From: Qipengyuania gaetbuli
Lineage (GTDB): Bacteria; Pseudomonadota; Alphaproteobacteria; Sphingomonadales; Sphingomonadaceae
Assembly: GCF_020171365.1 (NCBI RefSeq)
Contig: NZ_JAIUZO010000002.1
Location: 1,240,001 to 1,304,000, forward strand
Direction: 5' to 3'
DNA length: 64,000 nt
The translations under genes and the position numbers were made by a program. This document shows positions 1 through 8,911 of the stretch, piece after piece. The notes below the pieces were generated by a model. It ran no database searches and had not been told where the DNA came from. It worked only from the letters and a program-made list of their open reading frames with translations. Within the stretch, counting starts at the first letter, position 1. Every line of letters starts with the position of its first letter.

Positions 1-202
1 CTCCATCGATGATCTACGAAGCGTGGATCCGGCAACAGGAGACGAAGATCGCTGGAAGATTGGCATGGTGCCAGTCGAGGGCAACGATTGTCACGCAGGG
101 CTGTGGGGTAAAATTACGGAAGGCCGATCCAACACCATTCAACGCCTCTCAGATTGGCTGGTTGAAATCCCCGGAGTGCGAAAGCTCCAGCCCGAGGTCT
201 AA
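1..202 (+). CDS. 3' end of an unrecognised gene, cut by the window edge
   Basis: Reading from base 2, an uninterrupted frame of 66 codons runs to a TAA at 200-202, with no start inside the window. The visible tail is hydrophilic and reads like a real protein end, with DWLVEIPGVRKLQPEV as its last residues. A different frame starting at base 9 is also open but gives a low-complexity, protein-unlike translation. I do not recognise the family. The gene ends about 80 bases from the 3' end of tRNA-Arg, a common integration position, so it could belong to an integrated segment extending left of the window. That is inference. Confidence 0.5.
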   Translation, partial: SIDDLRSVDPATGDEDRWKIGMVPVEGNDCHAGLWGKITEGRSNTIQRLSDWLVEIPGVRKLQPEV

Positions 203-280
203 GAATCATAACAGGAGTTCCCCAGCCGTTGCCCCGAAAGGCAGGGGCGCCCAAAGAATTCTCGTAGGTCATTGAAAAGC

Positions 281-357
<77 letters not shown>

Positions 358-381
358 CTGGCCATGACGCGCTAGGCGAGC

Positions 382-402
382 GGCGCGCTTAGCAAGCGCG
401 CC
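382..402. repeat. Perfect hairpin upstream of tRNA-Arg
   Basis: GGCGCGCTT at 382-390 and AAGCGCGCC at 394-402 form a perfect 9-bp stem with a 3-base loop. It lies between the divergent tRNA-Arg and the gene at 485. No T-run follows on either strand, so it is not a canonical terminator. Its role is unknown. Confidence 0.5.
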
Positions 403-484
403 GTGAGCGGGCCAGTGAAATTTCCTCGCTACGGCCTGGCGGTATTAGGAATTTGGCAAGCGGGGCGGCGTTAACCTTGCTCCC

Positions 485-883
485 ATGAACGCGCTGACCC
501 ACGAATTCGACCTGTCGCAAGCCATCATGCTGCCGCCTGCAGGCGAAGGCCTTCGCCGCGAGCAGGACCGCGAAACGCTGGCCGAGCAGTGGAGCGCGGT
601 ACACGATGCCGCTGCCGCCATCGGCGTGCTCGCCCAGCTGGGTCGCCCGGAAGAGGGGCCAGAGGTCACCGGCCTGCCGGAACGTGCAAAAGCGCTTGCA
701 GGCTTCGAATACGAGCTGGTCCGGCGCGGCGTCGACGACCTTGCCGCCATCATGCAGCCCGGCCTGCGGGCGCTTCTCGCGCTGAGCGCAGGGGGCCAGG
801 ACACCACCGTCGCTGCCCTGACGCTGTGGCGCGAATTCCACGCATCGCGCGATGCGATCGTGGCGCTCGTTCCGCACGGGTGA
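485..883 (+). CDS. Conserved-looking hypothetical protein, 132 aa
   Basis: A small, mostly helical, Ala/Leu-rich soluble protein with no signal peptide or membrane segment; I do not recognise a family. The plus frame is preferred over the longer minus frame at 389-922 because its composition is protein-like and the ATG follows a promoter-like TTAACC stretch at 471-476. No good Shine-Dalgarno is visible before the ATG, so it may be translated from a short or leaderless transcript. It is followed 48 bases later by mmcB on the same strand, which may share the transcript. Confidence 0.6.
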   Translation: MNALTHEFDLSQAIMLPPAGEGLRREQDRETLAEQWSAVHDAAAAIGVLAQLGRPEEGPEVTGLPERAKALAGFEYELVRRGVDDLAAIMQPGLRALLALSAGGQDTTVAALTLWREFHASRDAIVALVPHG

Positions 884-931
884 CGCTAGCGGCGGCTTGA
901 CCGCGTTCACATTCTGTTCCATCCACGCGGA

Positions 932-1435
932 ATGAGTGATTCATCCGCGATCGACCGCGCCGACGCCGCGCAATCGGGCGAAACCGCTGTCGAAGTGGCG
1001 CGGGGCATCATGCGCCTGTTCGCCCGCAACGATGTCTGGCTGATGCCGGAAATCCCTTTGCGCAACGGGCGCCGCGCCGATCTCATGGGCCTCGATCCCA
1101 AGGGGCGCGTCGTCATCGTGGAGATCAAGGTCCAGCGCGGCGACCTGCTAGGCGATGGCAAGTGGCCCGACTATCTCGATTTCTGCGACCGCTTCTACTG
1201 GGGCGTGCCGCCGCATCTCGACCGCTCGCCGCTCGAAGGGGACGGCTATCGCCCCGATTGCTGCGGCATCGTCGTGGCCGACGGCTATGACGGCGAGATC
1301 GTGCGCCCGGCCCCGCTCCACCCGCTCGCGGCAGCGCGCCGCAAGGTGGAGGTCGAACGCCTCGCCCGTGCGGCCATGCGCCGCATGACCGTGGCCGTCG
1401 ATCCACACTGCAGCCCCTGGGGCGTGGCAGAGTAA
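932..1435 (+). CDS. mmcB: MmcB family DNA repair protein
   Basis: A 167-residue member of the MmcB family, known from Caulobacter as an SOS-induced protein needed for mitomycin C resistance, with a PD-(D/E)xK nuclease-like fold. The fold's acidic and basic residues are visible: E40, D50 in RRADLMGL, and E64-x-K66 in VIVEIKV, followed by the conserved WPDYLDFCDRFYWGVP segment. The length matches the family. I do not see a clear LexA box in the short upstream gap, so SOS control is not shown by this sequence. Confidence 0.88.
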   Translation: MSDSSAIDRADAAQSGETAVEVARGIMRLFARNDVWLMPEIPLRNGRRADLMGLDPKGRVVIVEIKVQRGDLLGDGKWPDYLDFCDRFYWGVPPHLDRSPLEGDGYRPDCCGIVVADGYDGEIVRPAPLHPLAAARRKVEVERLARAAMRRMTVAVDPHCSPWGVAE

Positions 1436-1486
1436 ACTAGCGTCTGTGCAGCGGCATTTTCCTGCGGCATAAGTGCAGGCGGGATC

Positions 1487-2203
1487 ATGTGGGACGCAAT
1501 CGCAATATCGGCCGTGGCCATGACGGGCATCATTGCCCTGCGCTATTTCGCGTCCAGCGGCGCCTTTGCGCTCGCCACCAATATCAAGCGGCCCGGCTAT
1601 CACGCGAAGCTGGGCGACCAGATCAGGCGCGAAATCGGCTGGTCGCTCGCCTCTGCGGCAATCTACGGCATTCCCGCAGGCGTGGTCGCATGGGGTTGGC
1701 AGGAACGCGGCTGGACGCTGATCTATACCGAATGGGACGCAATGCCGCTGTGGTACTTGCCGCTCGCCCCGCTCGCCTATCTCGTGCTGCATGATGCCTG
1801 GTTCTACTGGACCCACCGGCTGATGCACCGCCCCGCGCTGTTCCGCACGATGCATGCCGTGCACCATGCCAGCCGCCCGCCGACCGCCTGGGCGGCGATG
1901 AGCTTCCACCCGTGGGAAGCGCTGACCGGCGCGGTGGTCATTCCGGCGCTGGTGTTCTTCATCCCCATCCACATCGCGATGCTGGGCCTCGTGCTCGCCA
2001 TCATGACGGTGATGGGCGTGACCAATCACATGGGCTGGGAGATGTTTCCCCGCCGCCTCGTTCATTCGCGGTTGGGAAGCTGGCTGATAACCGCCAGCCA
2101 CCACCAGCGGCACCACGAGGAATACCGCTGCAACTACGGCCTGTATTTCCGGTTCTGGGACCGGCTGTGCGGGACCGACCGGGGACTGAGCGAACGCATA
2201 TGA
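1487..2203 (+). CDS. Sterol desaturase / fatty acid hydroxylase superfamily membrane protein
   Basis: A 238-residue integral membrane di-iron oxygenase. The His clusters that bind the two irons are all present: H110-RLM-H114, H123-AV-H126-H127 and H205-H-QR-H209-H210, with H102 and H181 as extra candidates. Hydrophobic segments lie near residues 5-20, 53-72, 86-103 and 150-178. The family hydroxylates or desaturates lipids, sterols or carotenoids; the substrate cannot be read from sequence. No carotenoid or hopanoid genes are adjacent. The gene overlaps the next one by four bases (ATGA), which implies translational coupling. Confidence 0.85.
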   Translation: MWDAIAISAVAMTGIIALRYFASSGAFALATNIKRPGYHAKLGDQIRREIGWSLASAAIYGIPAGVVAWGWQERGWTLIYTEWDAMPLWYLPLAPLAYLVLHDAWFYWTHRLMHRPALFRTMHAVHHASRPPTAWAAMSFHPWEALTGAVVIPALVFFIPIHIAMLGLVLAIMTVMGVTNHMGWEMFPRRLVHSRLGSWLITASHHQRHHEEYRCNYGLYFRFWDRLCGTDRGLSERI

Positions 2204-2652
2204 CCAACCGCATTCTCATCCTGCCGATCGCGGCGCTGGCGCTGGGCGCCGGGGCTCCGCCGCCTGCCGCGCACGGGTCGAAGATCACGGTGACCGTGAC
2301 CGATGTGCGCAATGGCAAGGGCTTGCTGCGCGCCTGCCTGGTCAGCTCGGAAAGCGATTTTCCCGAGTGCAAGAAGGCCGCAGGACATCACGCTACCAGC
2401 GTCGATGCGCACCAGGGCGAAGTGACTTTCGCCTTCGAACAGGTGAAGCCGGGCAGCTACGCAATCGCGCTCCTCCATGACGAGAATGCCAACGGCAAGG
2501 CCGACCGCGCGCTCGGCATGATCCCCAAGGAAGGCTTCGGCTTCTCGCGCGATGCGCCCGTGCGCATGGGGCCGCCGAAATTCAGCGAAGCGGCCTTCGA
2601 CATGGCCGACAAGGACAAGGCCATGACCATCAGGATGCGTTACCTCCTGTAA
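2200..2652 (+). CDS. DUF2141 domain-containing exported protein
   Basis: A 150-residue protein with an N-terminal signal peptide (ILILPIAALALGAGA, then a cleavage-like PPPAAHG) followed by a DUF2141 domain, seen in SYAIALLHDENANGKAD and GMIPKEGFGFS. The start ATG at 2200 overlaps the preceding stop as ATGA; a longer upstream reading would overlap the hydroxylase gene heavily and is rejected. DUF2141 proteins are periplasmic or secreted beta-sandwich proteins of unknown function. Coupling to the membrane hydroxylase suggests a shared pathway, but this is inference. Confidence 0.85.
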   Translation: MTNRILILPIAALALGAGAPPPAAHGSKITVTVTDVRNGKGLLRACLVSSESDFPECKKAAGHHATSVDAHQGEVTFAFEQVKPGSYAIALLHDENANGKADRALGMIPKEGFGFSRDAPVRMGPPKFSEAAFDMADKDKAMTIRMRYLL

Positions 2653-2756
2653 CCGTCTGCAGGGTGAGGCCTGCGTTAACCTTAACCCTATTTTTACTAC
2701 GCCTGCCCCATACCCCTTCCCGAATACCGCAACTCGCATTCGGGGGCTTTTGAGTG

Positions 2757-4730
2757 ATGGACAGGCTTGGCGGCGCATTTGGCGCGCATGACGCACAGGA
2801 CCATCTCGACGATGATTTCGTCGACGAGGCCGATGCCGACCTCGATCCGCCGCCTTCCCCGGTAGGCCAGGACGAGCGCCGCATGCAGGTGCGCGCATAC
2901 AATCACTGGGCCAGCCTGCTGGGCGATGCCGCTTTCCCGAACATCGAGGACCTCGAGCCCGAACTGCTCGACGATTTCGGTCCCTATTCGGTGCTGCTCG
3001 ACTTCTCGACCGGGATCGAGAATCCCGCCGTGCGCTTCGTGGGGGGCGAACTGCGCAAGGAATGCGACGCCGAAGGTCCGCTGGAACATCTCGACGATGT
3101 CCCGCCGCGTTCGCTGCTGAGCCGCATCACCGACCATTACATGCAGATCCTCGCCAACCAGGCGCCGATCGGCTTCGAGGCGGAATTCGTGAACCAGCGC
3201 GGTTCGACCGTGCTCTATCGCGGCATCCTGCTGCCCTATTCCAGCGATGACGAGACGATCGATTTCATCTTCGGCGTCATCAACTGGAAGGAACTGGCCG
3301 ACGCCAAGACCGCCGACGAGTTGCTGCTGCAGATCGACCAGGCCCTTGCCGGTGAAACGGCCGGGATCGAGGCGGTCGAGGAAGTCGACGATATGCTGGA
3401 ATTGACCCAGCCGCTCGAAGATCTTTCCGCCGAAGCCAGCGACGACTGGGATGACGAGGAAAACGATGACGTTGCCGTGCTCGACCTCGGCAGCGATGCG
3501 GTGATTGACGACGACGAAGAGCACGAAATCCCGGCCCCGGCCTTCGGCCAGGTCGAGGATGACGTCGCAGCCTCCGTCCCTGCGCGCCGCGAACGCGGTG
3601 TCGATGCGCTCGGCAATCCGCTCGGCAGCCTTGCCGCCGAATCGCATGACGGCGACGACGCCGGCGATGATGATTTCGACACCGGCATCAAGACCGCCGC
3701 CGATTATGGCCTGCCCGACTGGGACGAAGAAGATTACGAGGACGACGACGTCGACGACCTCGTCGATCCGCTGGCAGACGACGATGCGGGCAGCAGCCTG
3801 ATGTCGCTGGTCAGCCGCGGCGACCGCCAGAAGAAGACGGTCGACCTCTCGGCTTTCGCCTCTCCGGCAGCGCCGGCGATCCCGCAGGCCTACGAACCGG
3901 AAGAGCCGGTCGAAGACTATTCGAATTACGGCGCCTACGAAGCGGACGAGGAATACGAAGACTTCGAAGACGCCGAAGAGGTTTCGGAAGTCGCTGCCGC
4001 AGACGTTGAGGCAGCGGACGAACCAGCCGCCGAACCGGTTGTCGCGGAAGAACTCGCGCCGATCGTTGCCGAGGCGGTCGAGGATGCCGAAATCATCGCC
4101 TCTGCCGAAGAGCAGGCGCCCGAGGGTCTCTACGACTGCCTCGCCGCAGCCCGCGAACTCGCACAGGCTGCGCAGAACACCGAAGACCGCAGCCGCAAGG
4201 CGCTCTACGCCGCTGTTGGCCTTGCCTACGACTTCAGCCTCGAAGCGCAGGATGCTCCTGAAGACTTCCAGGAAATCATCGCCGACAACGGCCTGACCAT
4301 GCAGGACCGCGCGCCGATGACGCCGGTCGTCAAGCTGGTCTTCGGCGCCGATTACGACAAGACGCGCCTCACCGAATATGCCGCCGTTCTGACCCATGCG
4401 CACCGCGTGGGCGTGGAGCGCGGCAGGCTGGTCGAATTCCTGCGCGCTACCGAAGGCGGTCTCAAGGGTGTCGTCCAGGCCGAACGCCGCGCTCGCAAGG
4501 AAGAGCAGGGCAAACCGGTCGAGGACGATGGCACCGGCATCCGTCCGGCGCTGGCGAAGAAGCTGCGCAAGCTCGAAACTACCGAACTGTCCGACGTCAC
4601 GCTCGACGGTCCGGAATTCGCTCTCGTCATGGTGCGCCGCACCGAGGACGGCGAGCTGGTCGTGGTCGGCGAACTGGCGGAGGATCGCGTGCTGCTCGAA
4701 AAGGCTGCGCGCAAGCTGCTCGCCAAGTAA
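2757..4730 (+). CDS. Large acidic protein with N-terminal PAS-like domain
   Basis: A 657-residue protein. Residues about 40-175 resemble the alphaproteobacterial PAS_5 family, with YNHWASLLGD, an FGPYSVLLDFS strand and a final FIFGVINWKELAD strand. Residues about 200-460 form a very acidic, Asp/Glu-rich low-complexity region with runs such as EEDYEDDDVDDL. Residues about 460-657 are helical and end in a basic-acidic domain with TTELSDVTLDGPEFALVMV. There is no kinase, cyclase or HTH domain, so the output is unknown. The start is ATG 2757 after GGGGG; GTG 2754 directly before it is possible. Two tandem TTAACC boxes lie upstream at 2676-2687. Confidence 0.8.
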   Translation: MDRLGGAFGAHDAQDHLDDDFVDEADADLDPPPSPVGQDERRMQVRAYNHWASLLGDAAFPNIEDLEPELLDDFGPYSVLLDFSTGIENPAVRFVGGELRKECDAEGPLEHLDDVPPRSLLSRITDHYMQILANQAPIGFEAEFVNQRGSTVLYRGILLPYSSDDETIDFIFGVINWKELADAKTADELLLQIDQALAGETAGIEAVEEVDDMLELTQPLEDLSAEASDDWDDEENDDVAVLDLGSDAVIDDDEEHEIPAPAFGQVEDDVAASVPARRERGVDALGNPLGSLAAESHDGDDAGDDDFDTGIKTAADYGLPDWDEEDYEDDDVDDLVDPLADDDAGSSLMSLVSRGDRQKKTVDLSAFASPAAPAIPQAYEPEEPVEDYSNYGAYEADEEYEDFEDAEEVSEVAAADVEAADEPAAEPVVAEELAPIVAEAVEDAEIIASAEEQAPEGLYDCLAAARELAQAAQNTEDRSRKALYAAVGLAYDFSLEAQDAPEDFQEIIADNGLTMQDRAPMTPVVKLVFGADYDKTRLTEYAAVLTHAHRVGVERGRLVEFLRATEGGLKGVVQAERRARKEEQGKPVEDDGTGIRPALAKKLRKLETTELSDVTLDGPEFALVMVRRTEDGELVVVGELAEDRVLLEKAARKLLAK

Positions 4731-4786
4731 CGCCCGCGGAATAACCGCTTGAGATACGTGGGCCGCACGCGCTAGCGCTGCGGCCC

Positions 4787-5890
4787 ATGCCGTTCCTGCC
4801 CACCGCGCCCGTCCGCATTCAGCCCTATTTCGGCTACCGCAACGAAGAGCGGCTGTTCATTACCGCCCGCGCCTTGCGTTCCCGCGAAAGCCGGTTCGTG
4901 AAATCGGACAAATGGCGCGCCATGCGCACGATGATGGGCCAGTTCGCCAGCCACGAGGTCGAAGGCCTGCCGGTAGAACTGGAAATCGCCCCGCCCGGCG
5001 GCGAGAGCAGGCGACACCAGGGCCTCACCGACAAGGAAGGCTTCGTCCACTTCGACATAAGGCTGGAGGGCGACTGGCCCTATTCCGACCTTCCGGAATG
5101 GGAAACGGTCAGCTTTCACTGGTCGAACGGCGAAGGGGAGCACTGCATCGACGGCCATGTCCTTGCCCCCGGTCGCACCACCGCGCTCGGCGTCATCTCC
5201 GACATCGACGACACCATCATCGAGACCGGCATCACCGGCAATTTCCGCGCAGTCATGCGCAACTGGCGGCGCGTGCTGATGGAAATGCCGGAAGAACGCA
5301 TTCTCGTCCCCGGCGCGGACCTATTCTACAATGCGCTGGGAGGCGCACAGGATTTCCGGGCCGGCAAGGGCCATGCAGGCGACCACCAGCGGGCCACCCT
5401 GCGGCCCTTCTTCTACGTCTCTTCCAGTCCGTGGAACCTGTTTTCCTATCTCGTCGCCTACATGAAAGGGCGCGGGCTGCCGCTCGGCCCGATTATGCTG
5501 CGCGACTGGGGCCTCAACCGCGAAACATTCGGCTCGGCGAGCCACGGGGCCCACAAGCGCGCGGCGATCGACGGCATTCTCGCCACCTATCCGGACATGA
5601 AATTCGCGCTGATCGGCGACGATTCGCAGGGCGACCTCACTGCGTTTGCCGATGTCGCCGCGCACAACCCCCACCGCGTGCGTGCCGTCTTTATGCGCAA
5701 GGTCGGCGAGGCCATGAGCCCGGAGGAGCTGGCGGCCGAACAATCGTTGACCGCTGCCGGCATTCCGCTGTGGATGGGCGAAGGCTATGAAGAGGGGCGC
5801 AAATTCCTTGCCTCCATCGGGCTTCTCGAAGACACGGAAGCCAAGAACATAGTCAAGTCGGTGGACAAGACCCGGACGGAGAGCGCGTGA
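4787..5890 (+). CDS. App1-like phosphatidate phosphatase family protein (DUF2183)
   Basis: A 367-residue protein matching the App1 catalytic domain of yeast phosphatidate phosphatase and its bacterial relatives. The haloacid dehalogenase-type motif SDIDDTIIETGITGNF starts near residue 138, and the conserved FFYVSSSPWNLFSYLV and LRDWGLNRE blocks follow. The protein has no signal peptide, so it should be cytoplasmic and is likely to act on a lipid phosphate; the substrate is not shown. The stop overlaps the next gene's GTG start by four bases, and four genes in a row share this strand. Confidence 0.87.
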   Translation: MPFLPTAPVRIQPYFGYRNEERLFITARALRSRESRFVKSDKWRAMRTMMGQFASHEVEGLPVELEIAPPGGESRRHQGLTDKEGFVHFDIRLEGDWPYSDLPEWETVSFHWSNGEGEHCIDGHVLAPGRTTALGVISDIDDTIIETGITGNFRAVMRNWRRVLMEMPEERILVPGADLFYNALGGAQDFRAGKGHAGDHQRATLRPFFYVSSSPWNLFSYLVAYMKGRGLPLGPIMLRDWGLNRETFGSASHGAHKRAAIDGILATYPDMKFALIGDDSQGDLTAFADVAAHNPHRVRAVFMRKVGEAMSPEELAAEQSLTAAGIPLWMGEGYEEGRKFLASIGLLEDTEAKNIVKSVDKTRTESA

Positions 5891-6813
5891 GGACTGTCAT
5901 GCTCGTGATCGCAACGCTGGTCGGCATCGGCCTCATCGCAGGCGGATCGGTGCTGGTCGCCATCAACCGCAACGGCCCGGCCGTGCTCGATACGGTCGAC
6001 CGTATCGCTGGCAAGGAGCGCGGGGTCACTCTCGCGCACCGCGCCAGCCTCGGCCCCGATGCGCGCCAGAAGCTGCTGGTCTACCGTGCTGCTTCCGGCA
6101 ACGGCCCGCAGCCGGTTTTCGTCTTCGTGCACGGCGGCAGCTGGGCGAACGGCGATCCCGACGACTATGGCTTCATCGCCCGCAATATCGCGCCCGAGGG
6201 ATATGTCGTGGTGCTGGGCGGCTACCGCCTCGGCGAAAGCGGCCGCTACCCCGCCATGCTGGAAGATACGGCGAGCGTGCTGGCCTGGGTCACGCAGAAC
6301 ATCGGCGAATTCGGCGGCGACCCGCAGCGCATCGTCATCGCGGGACATTCGGCAGGCGCCTACAACGTCGCGCAGGTCGCGCTGGAGGAACGCTGGCTGG
6401 TCGAGGCCGGCGTCGTGGCAGAGGGCGCGGTGAAGGGCGTCGTGGGGCTCGCAGGCCCTTACGATTTCTATCCCTATGACAGCGATTCCACCCGCGCGAC
6501 CTTCGGCACGGTCGGGGTTGGGGCGGAAAGCCAGCCGGTCAATCATGCCAAGGGAGAAGCCCCGCCCTTCCTGCTCGTCCACGGCGAAGAGGATACTCTG
6601 GTCAAGCCGCGCAACACCCGCGCGCTTGCCGCAGCGCTGGAAGCACGCGGCGCAAGGGTCGACACGCTCTATTTGCCGGGCAAGACGCATAACGACCCGC
6701 TGCTCGCGCTCGCCAATCCGTGGCGCCGCGACCCGCGGGTGTTCGATACGGTGAAGGCATTCCTCAAGGACACCACCGCACTTTCAGTTCCGGTTCAGGC
6801 CGGGAAGCCCTAG
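5887..6813 (+). CDS. Alpha/beta hydrolase (carboxylesterase-like)
   Basis: A 308-residue hydrolase of the HGG-motif esterase group. The oxyanion loop is VHGGSW (residues 81-86) and the nucleophile elbow is GHSAGAY with S155. The late Asp lies in LLVHGEEDTLV and the His in GKTHNDP. One N-terminal hydrophobic segment (residues 5-27) probably anchors it in the inner membrane or exports it. The start is GTG 5887 in a GTGA overlap with the App1-like gene. Substrate unknown. Confidence 0.86.
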   Translation: MRTVMLVIATLVGIGLIAGGSVLVAINRNGPAVLDTVDRIAGKERGVTLAHRASLGPDARQKLLVYRAASGNGPQPVFVFVHGGSWANGDPDDYGFIARNIAPEGYVVVLGGYRLGESGRYPAMLEDTASVLAWVTQNIGEFGGDPQRIVIAGHSAGAYNVAQVALEERWLVEAGVVAEGAVKGVVGLAGPYDFYPYDSDSTRATFGTVGVGAESQPVNHAKGEAPPFLLVHGEEDTLVKPRNTRALAAALEARGARVDTLYLPGKTHNDPLLALANPWRRDPRVFDTVKAFLKDTTALSVPVQAGKP

Positions 6814-6824
6814 AAGAGCAGCCG

Positions 6825-8207
6825 ATGCGCCTGCTCTCCCATGTTCTCGCCTTCATCGCGATGGCCGTGCTGCTCGTGCAGCCCGCGGCCGCGCAATCCG
6901 TCCTGCGTGATGCGGAGACCGAGGCCTTCCTCAACGACATCTCGAACCCGCTGGTCGCAGCTGCCGGCCTTGCGCCCGGCAATGTCGAGATCGTCCTTAT
7001 CAACGACCCCAGCATCAACGCGTTCGTGGCAGGCGGGCAGGCCGTCTATATCCACAGCGGGCTGATCGACGCCGCCGATACGGCCAACGAGGTGCAGGGC
7101 GTCATCGCGCACGAGTTGGGCCACATCACCGGCGGGCACATCGTGCGCATCGGCGAAGGCTATCGCAAGGCGCAGGGCTTTTCGCTGCTGTCGATGATCG
7201 CCGGTATCGGCGCTGCGCTGGCAGGTGCGGGCGATGCCGCCATGGGCCTGATGATGGCCGGCCAGTCTGCAGCGCTGAGCTCGATCCTCGCCTTCACCCG
7301 TACACAGGAAGCCAGCGCCGATGCGGCGGGCGCGGAATATCTGTCCAAGGCCGGCATTTCGGGCCGCGGATCGCTTACCTTCTTCGGCAAGCTGCTCAAC
7401 CAGGAAGTACGGCGCGGCTACAGCCAGGACGAAGAAGCGGGCTTCTGGCGCACCCACCCCCTGTCGGGCGACCGCATCAACAACCTTCGCGAAACCTACG
7501 AAAAGGATCCCGCCTGGGACCGCCCGAGCGATCCGGCGATCGAGGCGCGCTTCCAGCGTATCAAGGCGAAGCTCGCGGGCTATGTCGACAAGCCGGAAAA
7601 CACGCTGCGCGACTATCCGGAAGAGGACCAGTCGACCCCCGCCCTCGTTGCCCGCGCCTATGCCTATCACAAGCAGGCGAAGATGGACCTGGCGCTGGAC
7701 GCGGCCGACACGCTGATCGAGCGCGCGCCGAGCGATCCCTACTTCCTCGAACTGAAGGGGCAGGTGCTGCTCGAATCGGGGCGTCCGGGCGAAGCGCTCG
7801 ACCCGCTGCGCAAGGCAACGCAGTACAGCCGCTCGCAGCCGCTGATCGCATCGCTGCTCGGCCATGCGCTCATCGCGACCGAGGACAAGGACAATTACGA
7901 GGAAGCCGAAAGGGTGCTGCGCGCCGCCGTCGCACGCGACCGCTACAATCCTTTCGCCTGGTACCAGCTCGGCGTGGTCTACGCAGCGCGCGGCGATATC
8001 CCGCGCGCCCGCCTTGCCAGCGCGGAACAGCAGGTCATGAACCGCCAGTACGCGCTTGCCATGCGCAGCGCGCAGGCAGCGGAAGCGGGCCTGCCCGTCG
8101 GCTCGCCCGACTGGCTGCGCGCGCAGGACATCGGCATGCAGGCGCGGGCGCTGATCGAACAGGAATGCGAGGCCCGCGGCGACAGGTCTTGCGGCCGTCG
8201 CAGGTAG
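6825..8207 (+). CDS. M48 family metalloprotease with TPR repeats (BepA-like)
   Basis: A 460-residue exported zinc protease. The signal peptide ends at LLVQPAAAQS. The zinc motif HELGH lies at about residues 95-99 in VIAHELGHITGGH, and the third ligand is expected in the EASADAAG segment. The C-terminal half (from about residue 265) holds tetratricopeptide-like repeats, for example KQAKMDLALDAADTLIERAP. This layout is that of BepA/YfgC, which supervises outer-membrane protein assembly. The ATG at 6825 follows GAAGAG. It lies 11 bases after the esterase, in the same run. Confidence 0.9.
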   Translation: MRLLSHVLAFIAMAVLLVQPAAAQSVLRDAETEAFLNDISNPLVAAAGLAPGNVEIVLINDPSINAFVAGGQAVYIHSGLIDAADTANEVQGVIAHELGHITGGHIVRIGEGYRKAQGFSLLSMIAGIGAALAGAGDAAMGLMMAGQSAALSSILAFTRTQEASADAAGAEYLSKAGISGRGSLTFFGKLLNQEVRRGYSQDEEAGFWRTHPLSGDRINNLRETYEKDPAWDRPSDPAIEARFQRIKAKLAGYVDKPENTLRDYPEEDQSTPALVARAYAYHKQAKMDLALDAADTLIERAPSDPYFLELKGQVLLESGRPGEALDPLRKATQYSRSQPLIASLLGHALIATEDKDNYEEAERVLRAAVARDRYNPFAWYQLGVVYAARGDIPRARLASAEQQVMNRQYALAMRSAQAAEAGLPVGSPDWLRAQDIGMQARALIEQECEARGDRSCGRRR

Positions 8208-8229
8208 TATCGGAACGGGGAAGGTGGGC

Positions 8230-8910
8230 ATGAAACAGCATCTGGCAACGGCAGCGATCGCGCTGGTCGGCGGCTTTGCGGGCGCAGCGATCTGGTCGCT
8301 TTCCGGCCTCGGCCATTCGCAGACGCGCGACTATCTCGTTTCCAATCCGGGTATCCTGCCCGAAATGGCCGACGCCTGGCAGGCCGAACAATCACGCGAA
8401 CAGCTGGCGCAAGTTGCCGACGAGGTGCGCAAGCCCTTCCCCGGCGCGGTGCTCGGCAATCCCGACGGCACGCGCACGCTGGTCAAGTTCACCGACTATG
8501 CCTGCGGGTACTGCCGCATCAGCGTGGCCGACGTGGACCGGCTGATCGCGGAGAACCCCGACGTGCGCGTGGTCATTCGCGAATTCCCGATCTTCCAGGG
8601 CAGCGACGTTCCGGCGCGCATGGCCTTGGCCGCCGCCAAACAGGGCAAGTATAGGGCCTTCCATCACGCCATGTTCGAACTGGGCAGCCCGACGGCGGAA
8701 AACGTCATGCTGGCAGCGCAGCAGGCCGGGCTCGACCTCGATGCGGCGCGCGAATTCGGCGCGTCGGAGGAAGTGACGGCGGAACTTGCGCGCAACCAGG
8801 AGCTGGCCCGCAGCCTCGGCTTCACGGGCACGCCCAGCTGGGTCGCGGGCGACCAGGTTATCGAAGGCGCGATCGGCTTCGACAGGCTCGAAGCTGCGCT
8901 CGGCAGCTAG
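8230..8910 (+). CDS. DsbA family thioredoxin-fold protein
   Basis: A 226-residue protein with an N-terminal membrane anchor or signal (residues 5-27) and a DsbA/Com1-like thioredoxin domain. The redox motif is CGYC at residues 92-95 in FTDYACGYCR, and the cis-proline loop is GTPSW. It should be periplasmic and form or isomerise disulfides. The ATG at 8230 has GGGGAAGG six bases upstream; GTG 8224 would place the Shine-Dalgarno inside the gene. It follows the M48 protease by 22 bases, consistent with a joint envelope quality-control role. Confidence 0.88.
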   Translation: MKQHLATAAIALVGGFAGAAIWSLSGLGHSQTRDYLVSNPGILPEMADAWQAEQSREQLAQVADEVRKPFPGAVLGNPDGTRTLVKFTDYACGYCRISVADVDRLIAENPDVRVVIREFPIFQGSDVPARMALAAAKQGKYRAFHHAMFELGSPTAENVMLAAQQAGLDLDAAREFGASEEVTAELARNQELARSLGFTGTPSWVAGDQVIEGAIGFDRLEAALGS

Positions 8911-8911
8911 C

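Noticed and set aside
9..275. 88-codon plus frame starting at base 9
   Set aside because: Its translation has no protein-like pattern and it runs past the stop of the better frame at 200-202 toward the tRNA. The frame beginning at base 2 looks like a genuine gene end.
389..922. 177-codon minus frame opposite the small gene at 485
   Set aside because: It has low-complexity composition and would overlap fully with the plus-strand gene and part of mmcB's start region; no family resemblance.
2697..4403. 568-codon open frame on the minus strand opposite the PAS-like gene
   Set aside because: It is rich in Arg/Val/Asp runs that mirror the acidic plus-strand protein, has no ribosome site, and matches the usual antisense frame of GC-rich genes. 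The plus-strand protein has recognisable domain sequence.
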